A DNA stretch of 64,000 nt. Origin: Meconema thalassinum. Lineage: Eukaryota; Arthropoda; Insecta; Orthoptera; Tettigoniidae. Numbering within the stretch: the first letter of the stretch is position 1; each line of letters opens with the position of its first letter. Under the pieces are notes generated by a model. The model was not told the origin of the DNA. It did not search any database and saw nothing but the letters and a program-made list of their open reading frames with translations. Positions 1-12,079 of the stretch are shown here, piece by piece. Both the position numbers and the translations under genes were made by a program. The stretch is from the NCBI GenBank assembly GCA_946902985.2, contig OX336397.1:183338813-183402812 (forward strand), read 5' to 3'.

Positions 1-2967
1 AATGAATGAGTCCGTATCCATATACAAAAGAGAGACGTCCTCAAAATGGCGTTTGGCAAATTCATAGTGGAATCGATACATGACCGATTTGGAAAAGTCT
101 AAAATGACCTGGCCCAAGTAAATGGGCTTATCCATGGTCACAATGGTCTTACTGAATTCAATCGTGGCCAAATCCTCATCGATAATGTTGACCGATTTAA
201 AATTCGGCTTGGCAATGTAACGCCGGGCACCCCACCGCCCCTCCCAGACATTGACCAATTTAATGTCACGGTATTTGCGGACATTCTCCATGGACTTGCC
301 ATAGATGCAGTTGTTCATTAATTTAAAAAAAATAATTTCGAACTGCTGTGTTGCCATTTGTTGGTGCTCTGTATTGAGTCGCATGTATGGCTCGAGCCAT
401 GCTTTTTGAGCAAAAGAAATACCTCTATGGATTTTCTTTAACACCAAGCCTTGGGCGAGGCATTGCACCTACATTTGGATATGTAGCACATACCGATTTT
501 TGTTGTAAAGTGTGCCCATGAGTTTTTCAATTTTCACTTTACTGTCAGGAGGAACCATTTGCTCAAGGCAGAATGGGAAATCGGCATGTTCATCATACAA
601 GGATGAGGGATATTCAATATCCACTTCTAGCACATATCCACGGCCTGTTTCTTGGCAAGCCATGTTCACATCAAATTCTGACACTTGATTGTCTGTCAGC
701 CAAGCAAACTTCCCATAGGGCAAAGGCTGACTCATGGCGTAACCGTACAAATTATTCACGTCATAGTACATTAAGTAGGATTCTGGTTTGTCTGGTGAAT
801 AATCAGGCATGTAGACATTGTTCGCTTCGGCATGGCGTTGGTTAAGCGACACAAGGCCGCCACGAATGCCCTTTTCAAAAAATAGAACCATGTCTACATC
901 AGTGAGTAAATACAATTCCACTTGAGTCTATTTCAAAGCGGCATCGAACGAGAGCCAAGGACTCGTATAATAGTGAGCCGGGTCGAGACCGTAAATGTGT
1001 TGACACAACTCACGGAATTTTTCAAACACATCGGTGAGCAGCAATACATCAAGTTTTAGGTAATGCAAAGCATATTCACTTAGCGTCTTAATGCCAAACA
1101 CTCGCCAAACTTGACATGCATGTGCATAGTCTTCATCAGAAACAGTACTGCGTGTTAGTTTCGAGTAAAATTTATCTTGTGGTGGGAGTTTTCTTTGCTT
1201 TAACACGTCCCAGCTGTTGCAGAAATCATACGGGAATATACCTTTCCGAATGCACAATTGAAATCGCTCAGGATCATTAAAATGCATTCTAGTATTTTTA
1301 ATTCCTCCTCATTCAAGCCATTCACAAGGCTGTCTAGCGAGGATGCCATAAACTTAAAGGAATCCAAAAATCGAATGCTAAAGTTGCTCAACCTCCATGT
1401 CAGGACTGTAAAACGCTCATGGTTTTGGGGGATAATGGTAAACGAGCCCTTGTTGACATGGTCCAATTCACGAATCAAAAACTGAATGTCATAGTTCGCC
1501 AGATTATGGAAAAAAATATGAAACGAGGAGCTGGAAAGTTCAAATTGCATTTACTATGCGCACCTCCACGAAATTCCCCTATAAAGTGCGAGTGGTCTCT
1601 GACTTTTTCCTCTCTATTTAAAATAGGCTTTTCGCAAATATGGCATGTCGTGGCATGCTCATACTGCTGCTGCTGCTGTTCTGGAGATAGGCTCAAGGGT
1701 ACAGGGTGGTCCAGTAATTCCTGTACATCATGAGTCAACTTGACAAGTTCATCCAAGAACCATTTGGCACAATCTGGCCCCTCACGGTATTTATAAACGG
1801 ATTGCGTGGGGTCATAGGGACACATCACATTAAATCCTATGGCAAAGGGTTCATGTTTTTGAATGAGTGTGGTTGAGCTTACGGTGGGATCTGGTTCACA
1901 TCCCGCCATGGGTGTAGTGAGAGCTTCGAAATCTGCATACACCACATAAGGAACAGTGCCACGCTTATGAATGTCCTTAAACTTTAACACAGCCTTGTCC
2001 CCTTGTGGCAATATCAGTCTCACCGATTCCTGAGAAACGCAATCTACCCTATGACGTTCCAAAAGCGTAGGGGTTTTAAAATATTGCAGACAACGATCAC
2101 AAATATGTTTTGGACGCTTGTCCTTAGACATTTGACTGCTTAGCAATCTACCCAGGCTTTTAATGAGGCAATAGTGATTCACCTCTCCTACAGATAAATA
2201 TAAAAGATGAACGTGGTGTCGTTTTGGTTCTTATGTAGCATAAAGAGGACCCACAATCTCATCACCATCAAGGCCATACACCATGAACGAAAAGTCCTGG
2301 TTGTCTTGTTGAAACCTATGGATCTCGGTTAAGTCCATAAAGAACGACACTCGAGTTAAATATAAAGTTTGTTTCAATTCATCAAACTTGGCCTTGTACT
2401 TTCCCAGCCAACAACCATTATGTTGTACCGGCTGCAAATAGGCAGCTACAGACCACAGAAAGCAATCATTGTCACGATTCTTTACATTGACCACAGCCTT
2501 TTTCGAAGCTATGGCTGGTGGTGTTTTAATATAGCTAGACCCAGCATTCAACGGATTGAAATGACAAATGTTGATTTGTAGATGATGAATTTTGTCTAAC
2601 GCTAAACCACTCGGTCCTTGTTGCAGTTTATCACATTTTGATAGCAAGGCATTCACCACATGGCTTCGTTCAGATTATCGGCTATCAAAAGCTCTTGCAT
2701 TTTACTGCAAATATAGAATGTCTCTTTATGCTCTACGTCCTTCTTTTTATATATGAAATCGCACACGAGTTCTGTATTCACCTTTAAAGCCGTATGCAAC
2801 CTTTGCGCTGTACAAATTTCAATTTTAAAAATTTCAAAACTAGATTCTAAAAATTCTTTGGGAATCAAACTTTTTCTAAAATTGACCACACGACCAGAGC
2901 ACACACGCGATTTGAAACAAGTGTTTAGGGGTTCCCAAGCTAACGTATCCACAGCAGTAAAATACAT
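1..2967 (-). pseudogene. Polinton/Maverick-like protein-primed type-B DNA polymerase, decayed and partial
   Basis: Minus-strand fragments, read right to left, follow the order of a virus-like family B DNA polymerase. First comes an N-terminal region (about 2967-2231), including VVNVKN followed by DCFLWS. A cysteine/histidine module follows, with CHICEKP and RDHSHFIGEFRG (about 1560-1660), then an exonuclease region with PYVVYADFEAL near 1930. Next are LKLDVLLLTDVFE near 1050, palm motif A YYDVNNLYGYAM near 760, KLMNNCIYGKSMEN near 310 and palm motif C YMDTDSF in the first 30 bases. The thumb continues off the left edge. Breaks seen: in-frame TAG at 466-468 and 925-927, in-frame TAA at 2228-2230, and frameshifts near 1285, 1545 and 2655, so it cannot be translated. 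The family normally replicates Polinton/adintovirus-type elements from a terminal protein primer. No terminal repeats or capsid genes are visible here, so the exact element class is inferred from the polymerase alone. Confidence 0.85.
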
Positions 2968-3061
2968 TATTTTGAAAGAACGCTCTCTCCTGAGTTTTCA
3001 GCTGTAGAATGCTGGACAATGGCCCCAAACACACACGTTCCTGGTTATCAACAGAGGTCAA

Positions 3062-4200
3062 GCGTTTTCCAACACTCTAGAAAGAAATAAAATAAACCAC
3101 CATAAGTATATCATTCCATATAGTTTATGCATTTCATAAACAAAACAAAATCAAACAGGTTATATATATATAAAAAAACAAGTCTCACCTTGACGTGTAA
3201 TGCCTTGCTTTATTCCCGTCTCGTGGGCTAGTGTGGAAATGGTTTCCTTTTCTAGCTGTCTGTCTTTCTCTCTTTTTCAATCTCTTTCCCACAGACACAC
3301 AACAGGTAGGCTATACACGATATCTGCAAACAAATAAATAAACATTTAATTATAACTTTAACAATCAATAAATAATTGCATGTAAATATATATATAAATC
3401 AATAAATATACAAATGAATAAATAAATACCTACCTCACAACAAGGTTAAGTATTTTCCACCAACACCAAAACTGTTAAACAAGACCAGGGGTTTTACGCA
3501 ACGCAATGTGTTCAAAGGTAGTCACCTAAGTGAGAGTGGAAATGATAACGACATGTCTTAATATATGTTACGTTGCATGTATAATCATTTTTCCCACGCT
3601 TTGAACATCCTCTTACCGTGCAAGTGGACAGCTAACGTCCCAGGTGAACACCTGTGCCAGATCAAATTTCACATGAACTTGCATTTTGTCACGTACGAAG
3701 CAAACAGGATGTAACTGGTTTAGCCTACATGTGGTTTCACACGCGTTCACATGCATTTCGTTCTTCCCTGCCATCACGATTGTCAGATTATTTCACCTTC
3801 AAGTGTCCTCTGCGTCTTTGTCATTTTTCCATTGCACCTGTTGTCAAGTCAGATCAGCGCATTCCAATAAGCTCAAATGACATTCACCTCCTGCTCGTCT
3901 GCTCCTCTGCAAGTTTGTTTTCTGTACTCGCTTCGACCAACATAGAACCAAGTTATCATCATCGTTTACACGTTAAAGATCCCCTTCGGGGGTAAAATGT
4001 CAGAAAAAAACGCACCCTCGCTTTGTCATAAGCCGACCAGCCGAAATATCGATTGTTCTGTTAAGCATGGTCATTGTGGTTAGCGACAGGTTCGTTGAAA
4101 CACACATCCGGCAGTATCGTCTCTGTCAACCACCACGCTTCATGAACATTGTAAACAGGTAAAGAATTTTTTTTCAACAAAAGTGTCGTTAGGCCCTTTG
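3062..4200. other. AT-rich non-coding DNA left of the polymerase 5' end
   Basis: No supported gene. The stretch has short TA and AATA runs (about 3160-3172 and 3330-3430) and scattered small open frames without family features. On the minus strand, a donor-like CAAG followed by GTGAGA near 3185-3195 sits upstream of the polymerase pseudogene and could be a relic of a 5' exon, but nothing else supports that. Confidence 0.4.
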
Positions 4201-4229
4201 TCAAAATTTCAAACATAATTTCTAAAAGG

Positions 4230-5160
4230 GGGCGTCAGCCCGAGTCCTAGGGCACCTCGTACACGTCTCTAGCGTTATTGGTTTGCGAGATAGAGCAAAA
4301 AGTCTACAATCATGGTTTTACCTCAACATGGTTTTTCATTCCTGCTCAACACGAACATCCTCGGCAAGAGGGCAACGCAATGAAAAAAATGACACCTCGC
4401 ACACGTCTCTAGGCTTATTGGTTCGTGAGATATCAGCAAAAAACACAAAAAACACGTGTTTACCCCAAAATCGAGTTTCCAAATTTAAAAAAAATATAAA
4501 CAGTGGTCCATAGCAAAGAGGACGTCACCCCGAGTCCATGGACCCCTCGTACACGCCTCTAGCATGATTGGTTCGCGAGATAACGCAAAAAGTCTAAAAT
4601 CACGTTTATGCCCCAAAAAAACATGTTTCCAGCATTTCACCTTTTCGACACCTACATTCCCATGAAGAGCACAACGAGACGAAAACAACGAATCCAAACA
4701 CGCCCTCCTAGCATGACTCCTTCCATTCCAAGGTTGCAGGGGCTCACAACTTCCTAAGTGGCCCAGTTCTGTCATTCTAGCACTACTGTCAGGTTTTCAT
4801 CCTAGAGACTTGAAATTTATTTTGGGGGTAGAGGGCGTAGGGACCATTGATTTACGTTAAACAAACCTTTCTTTAGTTTCCAAAATATAGGAATTTCAAA
4901 ATTCGAGTGTTTTCAAAAAAAAACATAAAAAATAAATAAGTTTTATTATTAAAAATAAAGGACATAGAGACCGTTCGTTTGAGCCATGGCACAACATTGT
5001 ATCATGTTTGGTTTTCAAACTATCACCTACTTTCGAAAACAAAAATTTTCCAACATTTTTTCAAAAATATAACGAGTGGTCCATAGCAAAGCCCCTGTCA
5101 TCCCGAGTCCCACGACACCTCATTTGTTAAAATCCGACCATGGGTTCGCGAGATATTGGC
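4230..5160. repeat. Diverged direct repeats, unit about 140-150 bp
   Basis: A recognisable block with cacgtctctagc and attggttcgcgagat variants recurs near 4257, 4396 and 4547, with a weaker copy near 5110-5155. A second conserved block (gtccatagcaaag followed by ccgagtcc) occurs near 4505 and 5081, and its ccgagtcc half near 4238. Copies differ by many substitutions, so this is an old tandem or dispersed repeat. No coding potential is consistent across copies. Confidence 0.6.
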
Positions 5161-5835
5161 TTGGACTCACGCGGCGGCCATGACACTATTTAGAAACCGC
5201 CTTACTGTTGGGGCCGATTGTATAAACATCGGCTGACTGGGGATCAGTTTGACTGGAGTTCATACGTCGTCCTTGTAGTATAAAACTATTCGCTTGTTCC
5301 CAGATCAATTTGATCTCCAGTTCTGTTTTTTCAACAGCGTAATAATATAGTAAGAATATTCGCCAATAGATTGCACTAAACTCATCTCGCAGAGCGATCT
5401 TCAACTTTTTGTTTGTTAAACTCTGTATGTGTTAGCCTCAAAAGAAAGAAAGTGTATTTAGATGTGTTGGGTACGATAACCTATGTAGTACATAAGATAA
5501 GTGAACACCAGGTTCGTTTGAGTGGGAAATGTGAGACATAAGAAATGAAAAAAAAAATATCATTGCAGTGACAGAAAAACAGTTGGAAAATAACTGAGAG
5601 GCTCATTTATTTGTTTTTATTTTGTGTTATTGATAGGACGCACTTTTGAGTCTCTAACAGGTCTTCTATCGTCATCTTTTGAAGTTATGAGCCATCGTCT
5701 AACACGAAACCATCATCTAGAAAGTGATTTCTTAACAATTTCGACGGATGGGGTACATCAAAGCAAAAACCCCGCATTTTTGTTACTGTCTACTGGAGTG
5801 CTAAAGAACCTGTATAATGAACCACTTTTCAGAAT
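5161..5835. other. Non-coding, no recognised feature
   Basis: Only short open frames are present (for example 5186-5404 on the minus strand), with no recognisable domain or compositional support. Confidence 0.35.
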
Positions 5836-5882
5836 TTATTGTAATTATTATTATTATCATCATGATTATTATTATTATTGTC
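5836..5882. repeat. ATT/ATC trinucleotide microsatellite
   Basis: Imperfect (ATT)n run with an interrupting atcatcatg. The open frames of isoleucine and tyrosine crossing it on both strands are low-complexity artefacts. Confidence 0.85.
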
Positions 5883-5883
5883 A

Positions 5884-7700
5884 TGTGTTGTGACATCTCT
5901 ATATTACGCCTCGAGAGTTTAAAAGTGCGCAGTTTGTGTGTATGTATCTCTCTGTCTAACGTTGTGCAACCCCTGGCTACATACTGCCTTGTTCTCTCGT
6001 ATTGGCTAGTGTTGTTGCTACCTTGCATTTTGTTGTGCAATTCGTTCTGCCATTGGCTCTGACAATATTTGACGCGAGTTTGGGGGCACTCCCAAACTAC
6101 GCATTTGATATTTCTGAGAGGCTTCTCCCCTCTCTGGGGGACAAAAGCTTAGTCAGTCTTAGACGCGCCGAGATGTAAGGCGAACGTGTGTATTCGGGCA
6201 GAGGCCCACCCTCATGGCGCAGCGGAATGTGAGTACGGCTCAATGTATTTCTATCTAACGCAATGTAATTGTTTTTGTTAAACGTTCCTTCTTTTGCTTA
6301 ATTCTCTTTCCTTTTCAAGATGTTACTGTTAGTATTTTAATCCTTGAACCAGATCTCCGGGACCTTGCGTAATGTCATACGGCGGAGTTCTTTTTGTTGC
6401 TTTTGTTATGTGCCCTCCTCACAGTTTTATTATTTTGGTTAATACCTGTAAGATTCGAAAGTATTGCGTTTCTGCGTCTTGGCTTATGTATATTTTCCTG
6501 TCGGGCCTTGGTGCTCGTCTTTTGCGTCGGTGTCTCTTTTGTACCACAAATGTTTCATTTGATTGGTAGCAATTGGACCTTTGTTTGCGGACAGTATGTG
6601 TGAGGTAACGGGACTTATGTCCAACGTCCCACTAATACGTGTCCCCTTTGTTTATAGAATATATGTGACGGTGGTTAACTGGGATTTTCTCCAGCTCCGA
6701 TGTCATATTATTCTTTTTTTTATATGTCGTGTTGTTGCGGCATTATGTTGGAGTATAAGCCTGTTTTTTTATAGCGTGCTTTCGATTTTTACCGGTCTCT
6801 TTCGTCCCAAGTCAATTGTAATGTAATGTATCTCCGTATATCTCATTTTCCTTTTGTTTTGTTTTTATCTTTCGATTTTCGCCGTATTACATAACTTAAT
6901 GATATTCCCCCTTTTCTTCCCCTTCTTCCTACCTCCGTGAAATCTCTCTTCCCTTTGTTTTACTCCCCTCACTCCTCCCCCATCCCTCAGGTATGTTTAC
7001 AATAACATCATGAAAAGCTTCGCGTCTTAGCAGTTCGAATTTTGACTTTTTGCAAGTTTGTCGTTTCTCTCTAACTTTTGTAAGTTTCGTTTTATTTTCT
7101 TTCAAGTTTGTATCTTTTCGTTAGATTCATGTTGTTGAGCGGTACTCAGGTTCTGTCGTGCTTTTTAGTTTTTTTTTAGTTTTTGAATTCTTTATTCTTG
7201 GTATTGGGTTTCTTTTGTATTATTGATCTTGTCTTAGCTTGCCTTTTTTCTTTGTTTTAAATAATTTGTTTATTTCGTGTACACGCTCTTTCTTTTATCC
7301 TCAATACATTTTTATATTTTAAGTAATATAGCTCCCTTGTCTTTTCATTTCTTATATTTAAGTTCCCCTTCCTTATCCTTATCCTTATCTCGATTTCGTC
7401 AATCTTGTCTTTGTGACGTAACAAAGGCACGATTAACACGCCTCTGGGATTTGTTTAATTAATTTTATGGGAATCTCATTTTTGCACTTTTGATTGTTGC
7501 ATTAAGCAATTATTTGTTTGCATTTGGTTTTTTGGAAATCATCTTTTGCTCGCTCCGAAAACCTTGGGCCCAGCACCGGGTCGAGCAAGACGTCTTTTCC
7601 CCCATCCATTTGCGACCTTGTTGATTTTATCTTCCTCTGCTACTCTGACGCGTATTATTATTATTATTACCCAGACCTTGATCGGCGCAATAACTGATTA
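5884..7700 (+). other. T-rich tract, possible degraded LTR or retroelement untranslated region
   Basis: The tract starts tgttgtgacatc, is strongly T-rich on the plus strand, has a GC-richer leader-like segment (about 6060-6230), and ends near an (ATT)n run at about 7645-7665. Its composition, and phrases such as gggcccagcaccgggtcgag near 7566, resemble the long LTR and 3' spacer of the gypsy element at 52-62 kb (compare gggcccggacttcgtcgag near 60448). I found no second copy to define LTR ends and no target-site duplication. It abuts the truncated end of the THAP transposase remnant, which would fit an insertion, but the assignment is speculative. Confidence 0.25.
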
Positions 7701-7744
7701 CATATAGTTCTTTTCATACATAAGTGTTTTTCCATCCCATATCA

Positions 7745-8400
7745 CTAGCTACTGCCACAACCCTCAAGCTGGCTAATAATGTTTTGTAACAACTCTGAAG
7801 TCATTATCACATCGAAGTCATAAAAATAGGGCTGCTTCCATTTAGCAAACAGCCCTTGGACTATAGATACCTGGGCGTTACTGTGGGACCCTAATATGCG
7901 ATCGTCTGATGAATCGTAGGATATTTGGCTGTCAATATTCATTTCATCAAACGACAAGACTGCAATTTTCCCTGAGTCCTTGTAATTTGCTGCACTGGCT
8001 TTCAACGGACAAAGTACTCTCTCAGAATTCCAAGTCTGCACATAAATTCCCAAATCTATTTCTGAAGATTTGTATGTAGCGTTTTCTCAAATATTCGTAT
8101 GCTTTCTTTGAAAGTAATCTAAGTGCGAGGGCATTTGCTATGTCCTCCGATGACCTTTCCACCCTAATTTTACCTCCTAATAAACATCGAATCTGCCCTA
8201 CAGAAAACAAGCGGAGAGACCTTTCACCATCTCCCTTATAAAAGCATCCATGCGTACTTGCGCCGAAAGGGTTTGGCGTTTGGGGGTTTCAAGCTTTCGT
8301 AGAGCCGCTTCCCTTCGTCTCAAATCCACAAAACCTTGACCCGTTTTAGGATTTGTATCATTTCATCATTTTGCAGCGATTCAGTGATAGTTCCCTGATC
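7745..8400 (-). pseudogene. P-element/THAP9-like transposase, central region remnant
   Basis: Two minus-strand frames carry the core of a THAP9/P-element-type transposase. At 8022-8210 lies a segment with FSVGQIRCLLGG followed by EDIANALALRLLS and YLRKR, like the DNA-binding linker region of the family. At 7745-8053 lies AVLSFDEMNIDSQISYD followed by GLFAKWKQPYFYDFDV, matching the start of the RNase-H-like DDE catalytic fold, with the acidic DE in SFDEM. The two frames are offset near 8030-8050, and the sequence between 8220 and 8400 (minus) reads as coding only with stops and frame changes. The GTP-binding insertion and C-terminus are absent to the left. It lies downstream of the THAP exon at 8742-9060 in the order expected for one element. 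Confidence 0.72.
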
Positions 8401-8741
8401 AAGATTCCGATTTTAAGTGACAAATTCTCCAAATTTGATAGTGCCCGTTTCCTCACGCTCCTAGCATCATGACGCTTTTCTCTGCCACTGGCAACATGTA
8501 GATTGTAATTAAGAGTAGTATTTCATGATTTTTAGAGCACGAACGAGATTAAAATCTAAGTTGTTAAATAACAAATACTAAGACTCCCGTAATTACATTG
8601 AATTCTAGAGAATCACACCTCTCTATGCTGCATCAAATAAGTACTGTAGCTTCCTTTTAGATAGAAGATTGCTTGAAATACCGATAACATATTTATTGAA
8701 CCAATTATAGTTACTCGTACACTCAATAATTAAACAAATAC

Positions 8742-9060
8742 CTGTTCTGCAATTTGGTCCGTGAAGGTGCTTGGGCTGTAGCTTGAGCCGGGAACTGTAA
8801 TAGACGGATCAGCAACCGCAAGCAATATTTTCCTCTGTCGTAATTTTAAAACTTCATTTCTCAAATTTCGATCATAGTCTTCTGGACGGAAATGTATAGA
8901 ACACACTCGAGCGTTATCGAGGTTGAATTTGTCACTTCGCTCACAGCGTAGCACCCATACTCGTCTGAACTCCTCTATCCTTTTGGAAACCTGAGATACA
9001 TAACACCAAAACCGGCTATTTTGCTTCCCCAATGAGTGCACTGTGCGAAAGCACAATTAT
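8742..9060 (-). pseudogene. THAP zinc-finger exon of the P-element-like transposase, frameshifted
   Basis: The minus strand encodes the features of a THAP (C2CH) DNA-binding domain: a CAFAQC pair near 9040, then after a frame change near 8985 a stretch with FRRVWVLRCER and ARVCSIHFRPEDY, where CxxH is the second half of the zinc site. The exon is followed by a good donor: CAG at 8742-8744 joins GTATTT at 8741-8736, and the frame then meets a stop, as expected past an exon end. The single-base frame break makes it non-functional. Together with 7745-8400 it suggests an intron-containing P-element/THAP9-like gene. A host THAP gene is the alternative. Confidence 0.68.
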
Positions 9061-10139
9061 ATTTGTATTTACTGCTTTTAATCTTGGTAAACCACAAGAC
9101 ACGATTAAACAAATAGAGTGTGCAACGGTATTCTAGCTAGACGCGCAATTTTCCGCAACTATGCATTCTACTGGTACAAGCCAACTACCTCATTGTGACA
9201 GCATGTCACGTGATGAGAAGCGCGGCCCCCCTAGGTCTTATAGTGCAGTGGAGGCAGCTCATGAGTAACCAAGAGCTCGGGCTACAACAGCTTACCGATT
9301 AGCAAGTCATGTTAAAGCAACTTCATACCAATCTCTGACAGGGTTTGAGCAACCATCCTTTGTTTCTGCATCATTTTGGGGATTTGGACATGGTCATCAG
9401 TACCTTCCACTTGGGTGTATGTGAAAGGTTTGACTTTATTTGAGATACACACTATTTGGCAATACAACTGAAAACTTTCCATAATTAAAATCTCTATTAT
9501 GTATTTACGGTTCTGCATTGATTATTCTTCTAATTTTAAGAAAACCGTCACCGGTACTGTCCAAAGCTAGGTCTCCTTACCACGCCGCAGTGAGAGGCAA
9601 ACTTATCTGTTTACAGGAACTATGCTGAGATTGCTATTTATGGACAACATGGTTCAGTAGCATGGTTTACCACAGTCTCAAATTAAATATGGCTACATTT
9701 TGATATAAAGATAAGTAAGCCTCTGTGGAATTTGTTACACCAGACCACATTTTATTGAAAGGGGGAGGATATAAATATTCTGATGGCATCTGGTTAGTTC
9801 CAGCATCAAACATAAGAAGAAGTTACTCATTACCAAGCTATAAACTTAAAACATGCCCTGATAATAATACAAATAAAACAAATTATTTAGCATGATTTTT
9901 CCTAGACTTTTACTTATTAATTATTTACAAGTGCATTTTATGCCCTAAGGCTAAATGAAGGCTAAACCATGGTGAGAATTCACTTGTTTTAAAGTACACA
10001 CCACACAGCAACTGTTATTTTCTAACATGTGTTATTGTTGCAGGTAGCTTTGGACGAGCCTCTGACAACAGCACAGAGGCCAATGGGGAAAATCAGAAAT
10101 GCAAGTATAATTAGAATATGAAATGTTGATCAAGCAGAA
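9061..10139. other. Non-coding or unidentified
   Basis: The first ~200 bp upstream of the THAP exon would be its promoter region if it were a gene (a gtcacgtgat E-box-like site lies near 9208). A 68-codon minus frame at 9312-9518 has no recognisable domain. I see nothing else to support. Confidence 0.3.
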
Positions 10140-10550
10140 ACTGAAGAAAATAATAATAATAATAATATCGTATGGCCTCGGGTACCGGGTGCAAGCTTTG
10201 TAATTTGGCACCCAGAGGGTAGCTTGCATGACGAATTTCGTTGTTCCTTGAATCACTATGAAAGTCAAGGAGGTTAGATATCTAAGCTCCTTGAACACTA
10301 GAGCGCTTTCTAGTAGAGAAATGAGGAACTTTGTGTTGGCGGAAACTCCCGAGATTAATTTTGCCTTTATGAACACGGCCTACTGAATTCAAATGGGTTC
10401 TTTGACATGCCAACATCGTATGACATGCATATCGTATTTTTGCCGCCTTTCAAAAATCACTTACCACGTCCAGGAGCGAACCTGCAATCTTGGGGTTAGT
10501 AGACCGACACGCTATCCACTCACCCACCGTGGCAAACTACTGAAGAAAAT
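10140..10550 (-). mobile_element. tRNA-derived SINE, family I, with 12-bp target-site duplication
   Basis: Read on the minus strand, the element starts with a tRNA-like head near 10538 (TGGGTGAGTGGATAGCGTG as A box, GGTTCGCTCC as B box), runs through an unrelated body ending with the motif ctcgaggccatacgat-like (plus: atcgtatggcctcggg), and finishes in an (ATT)n tail at about 10152-10170. It is flanked by a perfect 12-bp duplication, actgaagaaaat, at 10140-10151 and 10539-10550. The body is thus 10152-10538. SINEs of this kind are transcribed by RNA polymerase III and mobilised by LINE machinery. Confidence 0.85.
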
Positions 10551-10745
10551 GAAGTGTGCTAATGCATTACTTAATATAAATAAAATTAAAGTATCTAATG
10601 ATTATTCTGAAGTACGGTAATTGATAATTCTGCAGGCCTTGATAATTCCTGAAATTGTTGTCACAATAATGTCCACCATTGACTATCAGAGATAAACGCT
10701 TTCCACAAATAAAAGAAAAGAATGTGTAAATGCACACACTATGGT

Positions 10746-11390
10746 TACAGCTGGTGATCTATTACAGTATTGTCATAGCACGTGATGTACACCCTATAGC
10801 TACAGCTGGTGATCTATTACAGTATTGTTATAGCGTGTGATATACACCCTATAGCTACAGCTGGAGATCTATTACAGTATTGTTATAGCGTGTGATATAC
10901 ACCCTATAGCTACAGCTGGTGATTTATTACAGTATTGTTATAGCATGTGATATACACCCTATAGCTACAGCTGGTGATTTATTACAGTATTGTTATAGCA
11001 TGTGATATACACCCTATAGCAACAGCTGGTGATCTATCACAGTATTGTTATAGCATGAGATATACACACTATAGCTACAGCTAGTGATCAATTACAGTAT
11101 TGTTATAGCATGTGATGTACACCCTATAGCTACAGCTGGTGATCTATTACAGTATTGTTATAGCATGTGATGTACACCCTATAGCTACAGCTGGGGATCT
11201 ATCACAGTATTGTTATAGCATGTGATGTACACCCTATATCTACAGCTGGTGATCTATTACAGTATTGTTATAGCATGTGATGTACACCCTATAGCTACAG
11301 CTATTGATCTATTACAGTATTGTCATAGCATGTGATGTACACCCTATAGCTACAGCTAGTGATCTATTACAGTATTGTTATAGCAAGTGA
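10746..11390. repeat. 55-bp minisatellite, about 12 copies
   Basis: The unit begins tacagctggtgatctattac and ends cctatagc. Successive starts at 10746, 10801 and 10856 give an exact 55-bp period. Copies differ by single substitutions (for example gcgtgtgatata versus gcatgtgatgta), and the array ends where the unit breaks down near 11390. No open reading frame is maintained. Confidence 0.95.
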
Positions 11391-11399
11391 TGCAGTTGG

Positions 11400-12079
11400 C
11401 TACAGCACTGGTCTCTTTGTTAATGGGCCGTGCTCTGAACTAATACCCAATCCACATGTTTGACCTTATTGTACCTAAGGTACCTGTTCACAGAATAATC
11501 AACACGTAGAATGTTTGTTATGATCAACGTAAGGCTCATGTATTTACAATAGCATGTGACCTTGTAGGTAAAGGAGGTTCTCAATTGATCACTGAAGACT
11601 CAGTCAGGTTTCATCTCATACCCATTAACATGTTGAGAATACTGTGGCAGCTCACAGATTTCATGTATTTTGAAGCTGCCGGTAAGGGAATAGCTACTAA
11701 ATAATAGGAATTAAGCTTCTTTTTTTTAATCCTTAAAGGCTGCCCTTTCCAAAAGTACAGGATTCAAATAAAAATGGTTGTAAAGGAGAAAACTTAGTAG
11801 TTACCGGAGTCACCCCCGTAGATGTGTTTGAACATTGTGTGGCGTGAAACTTTTCCCAGCATTGACTGAATCACAGAGAACCCTGAGACCTTAAGTTGGA
11901 AATAGAGTGGGGGGGTTGGATGAACTATGTCCATTGACACTACTGGTATTTTGGAATAATACACACGAGCACAGTAATGGCTGGGGAGTGGAGGTGAATG
12001 GAAGCAAAATAGTATAGATGGAAATGCTAAAGAAACAAGTTCTCAATAAAGATAAATTTTTGTTTTCTTGACTAACGTT
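11400..12079. other. Non-coding, no recognised feature
   Basis: A poly-T stretch lies near 11720-11728. No gene or repeat structure is recognised. Confidence 0.35.

Noticed and set aside
5801..6062. Frames rich in Ile and Tyr on both strands
   Set aside because: Trinucleotide microsatellite artefact.
9312..9518. 68-codon minus frame near 9.4 kb
   Set aside because: No domain, no splice context that I could defend, and low-complexity start.
10746..11390. CRISPR-like array
   Set aside because: It is a head-to-tail minisatellite with no unique spacers, in a eukaryotic context.
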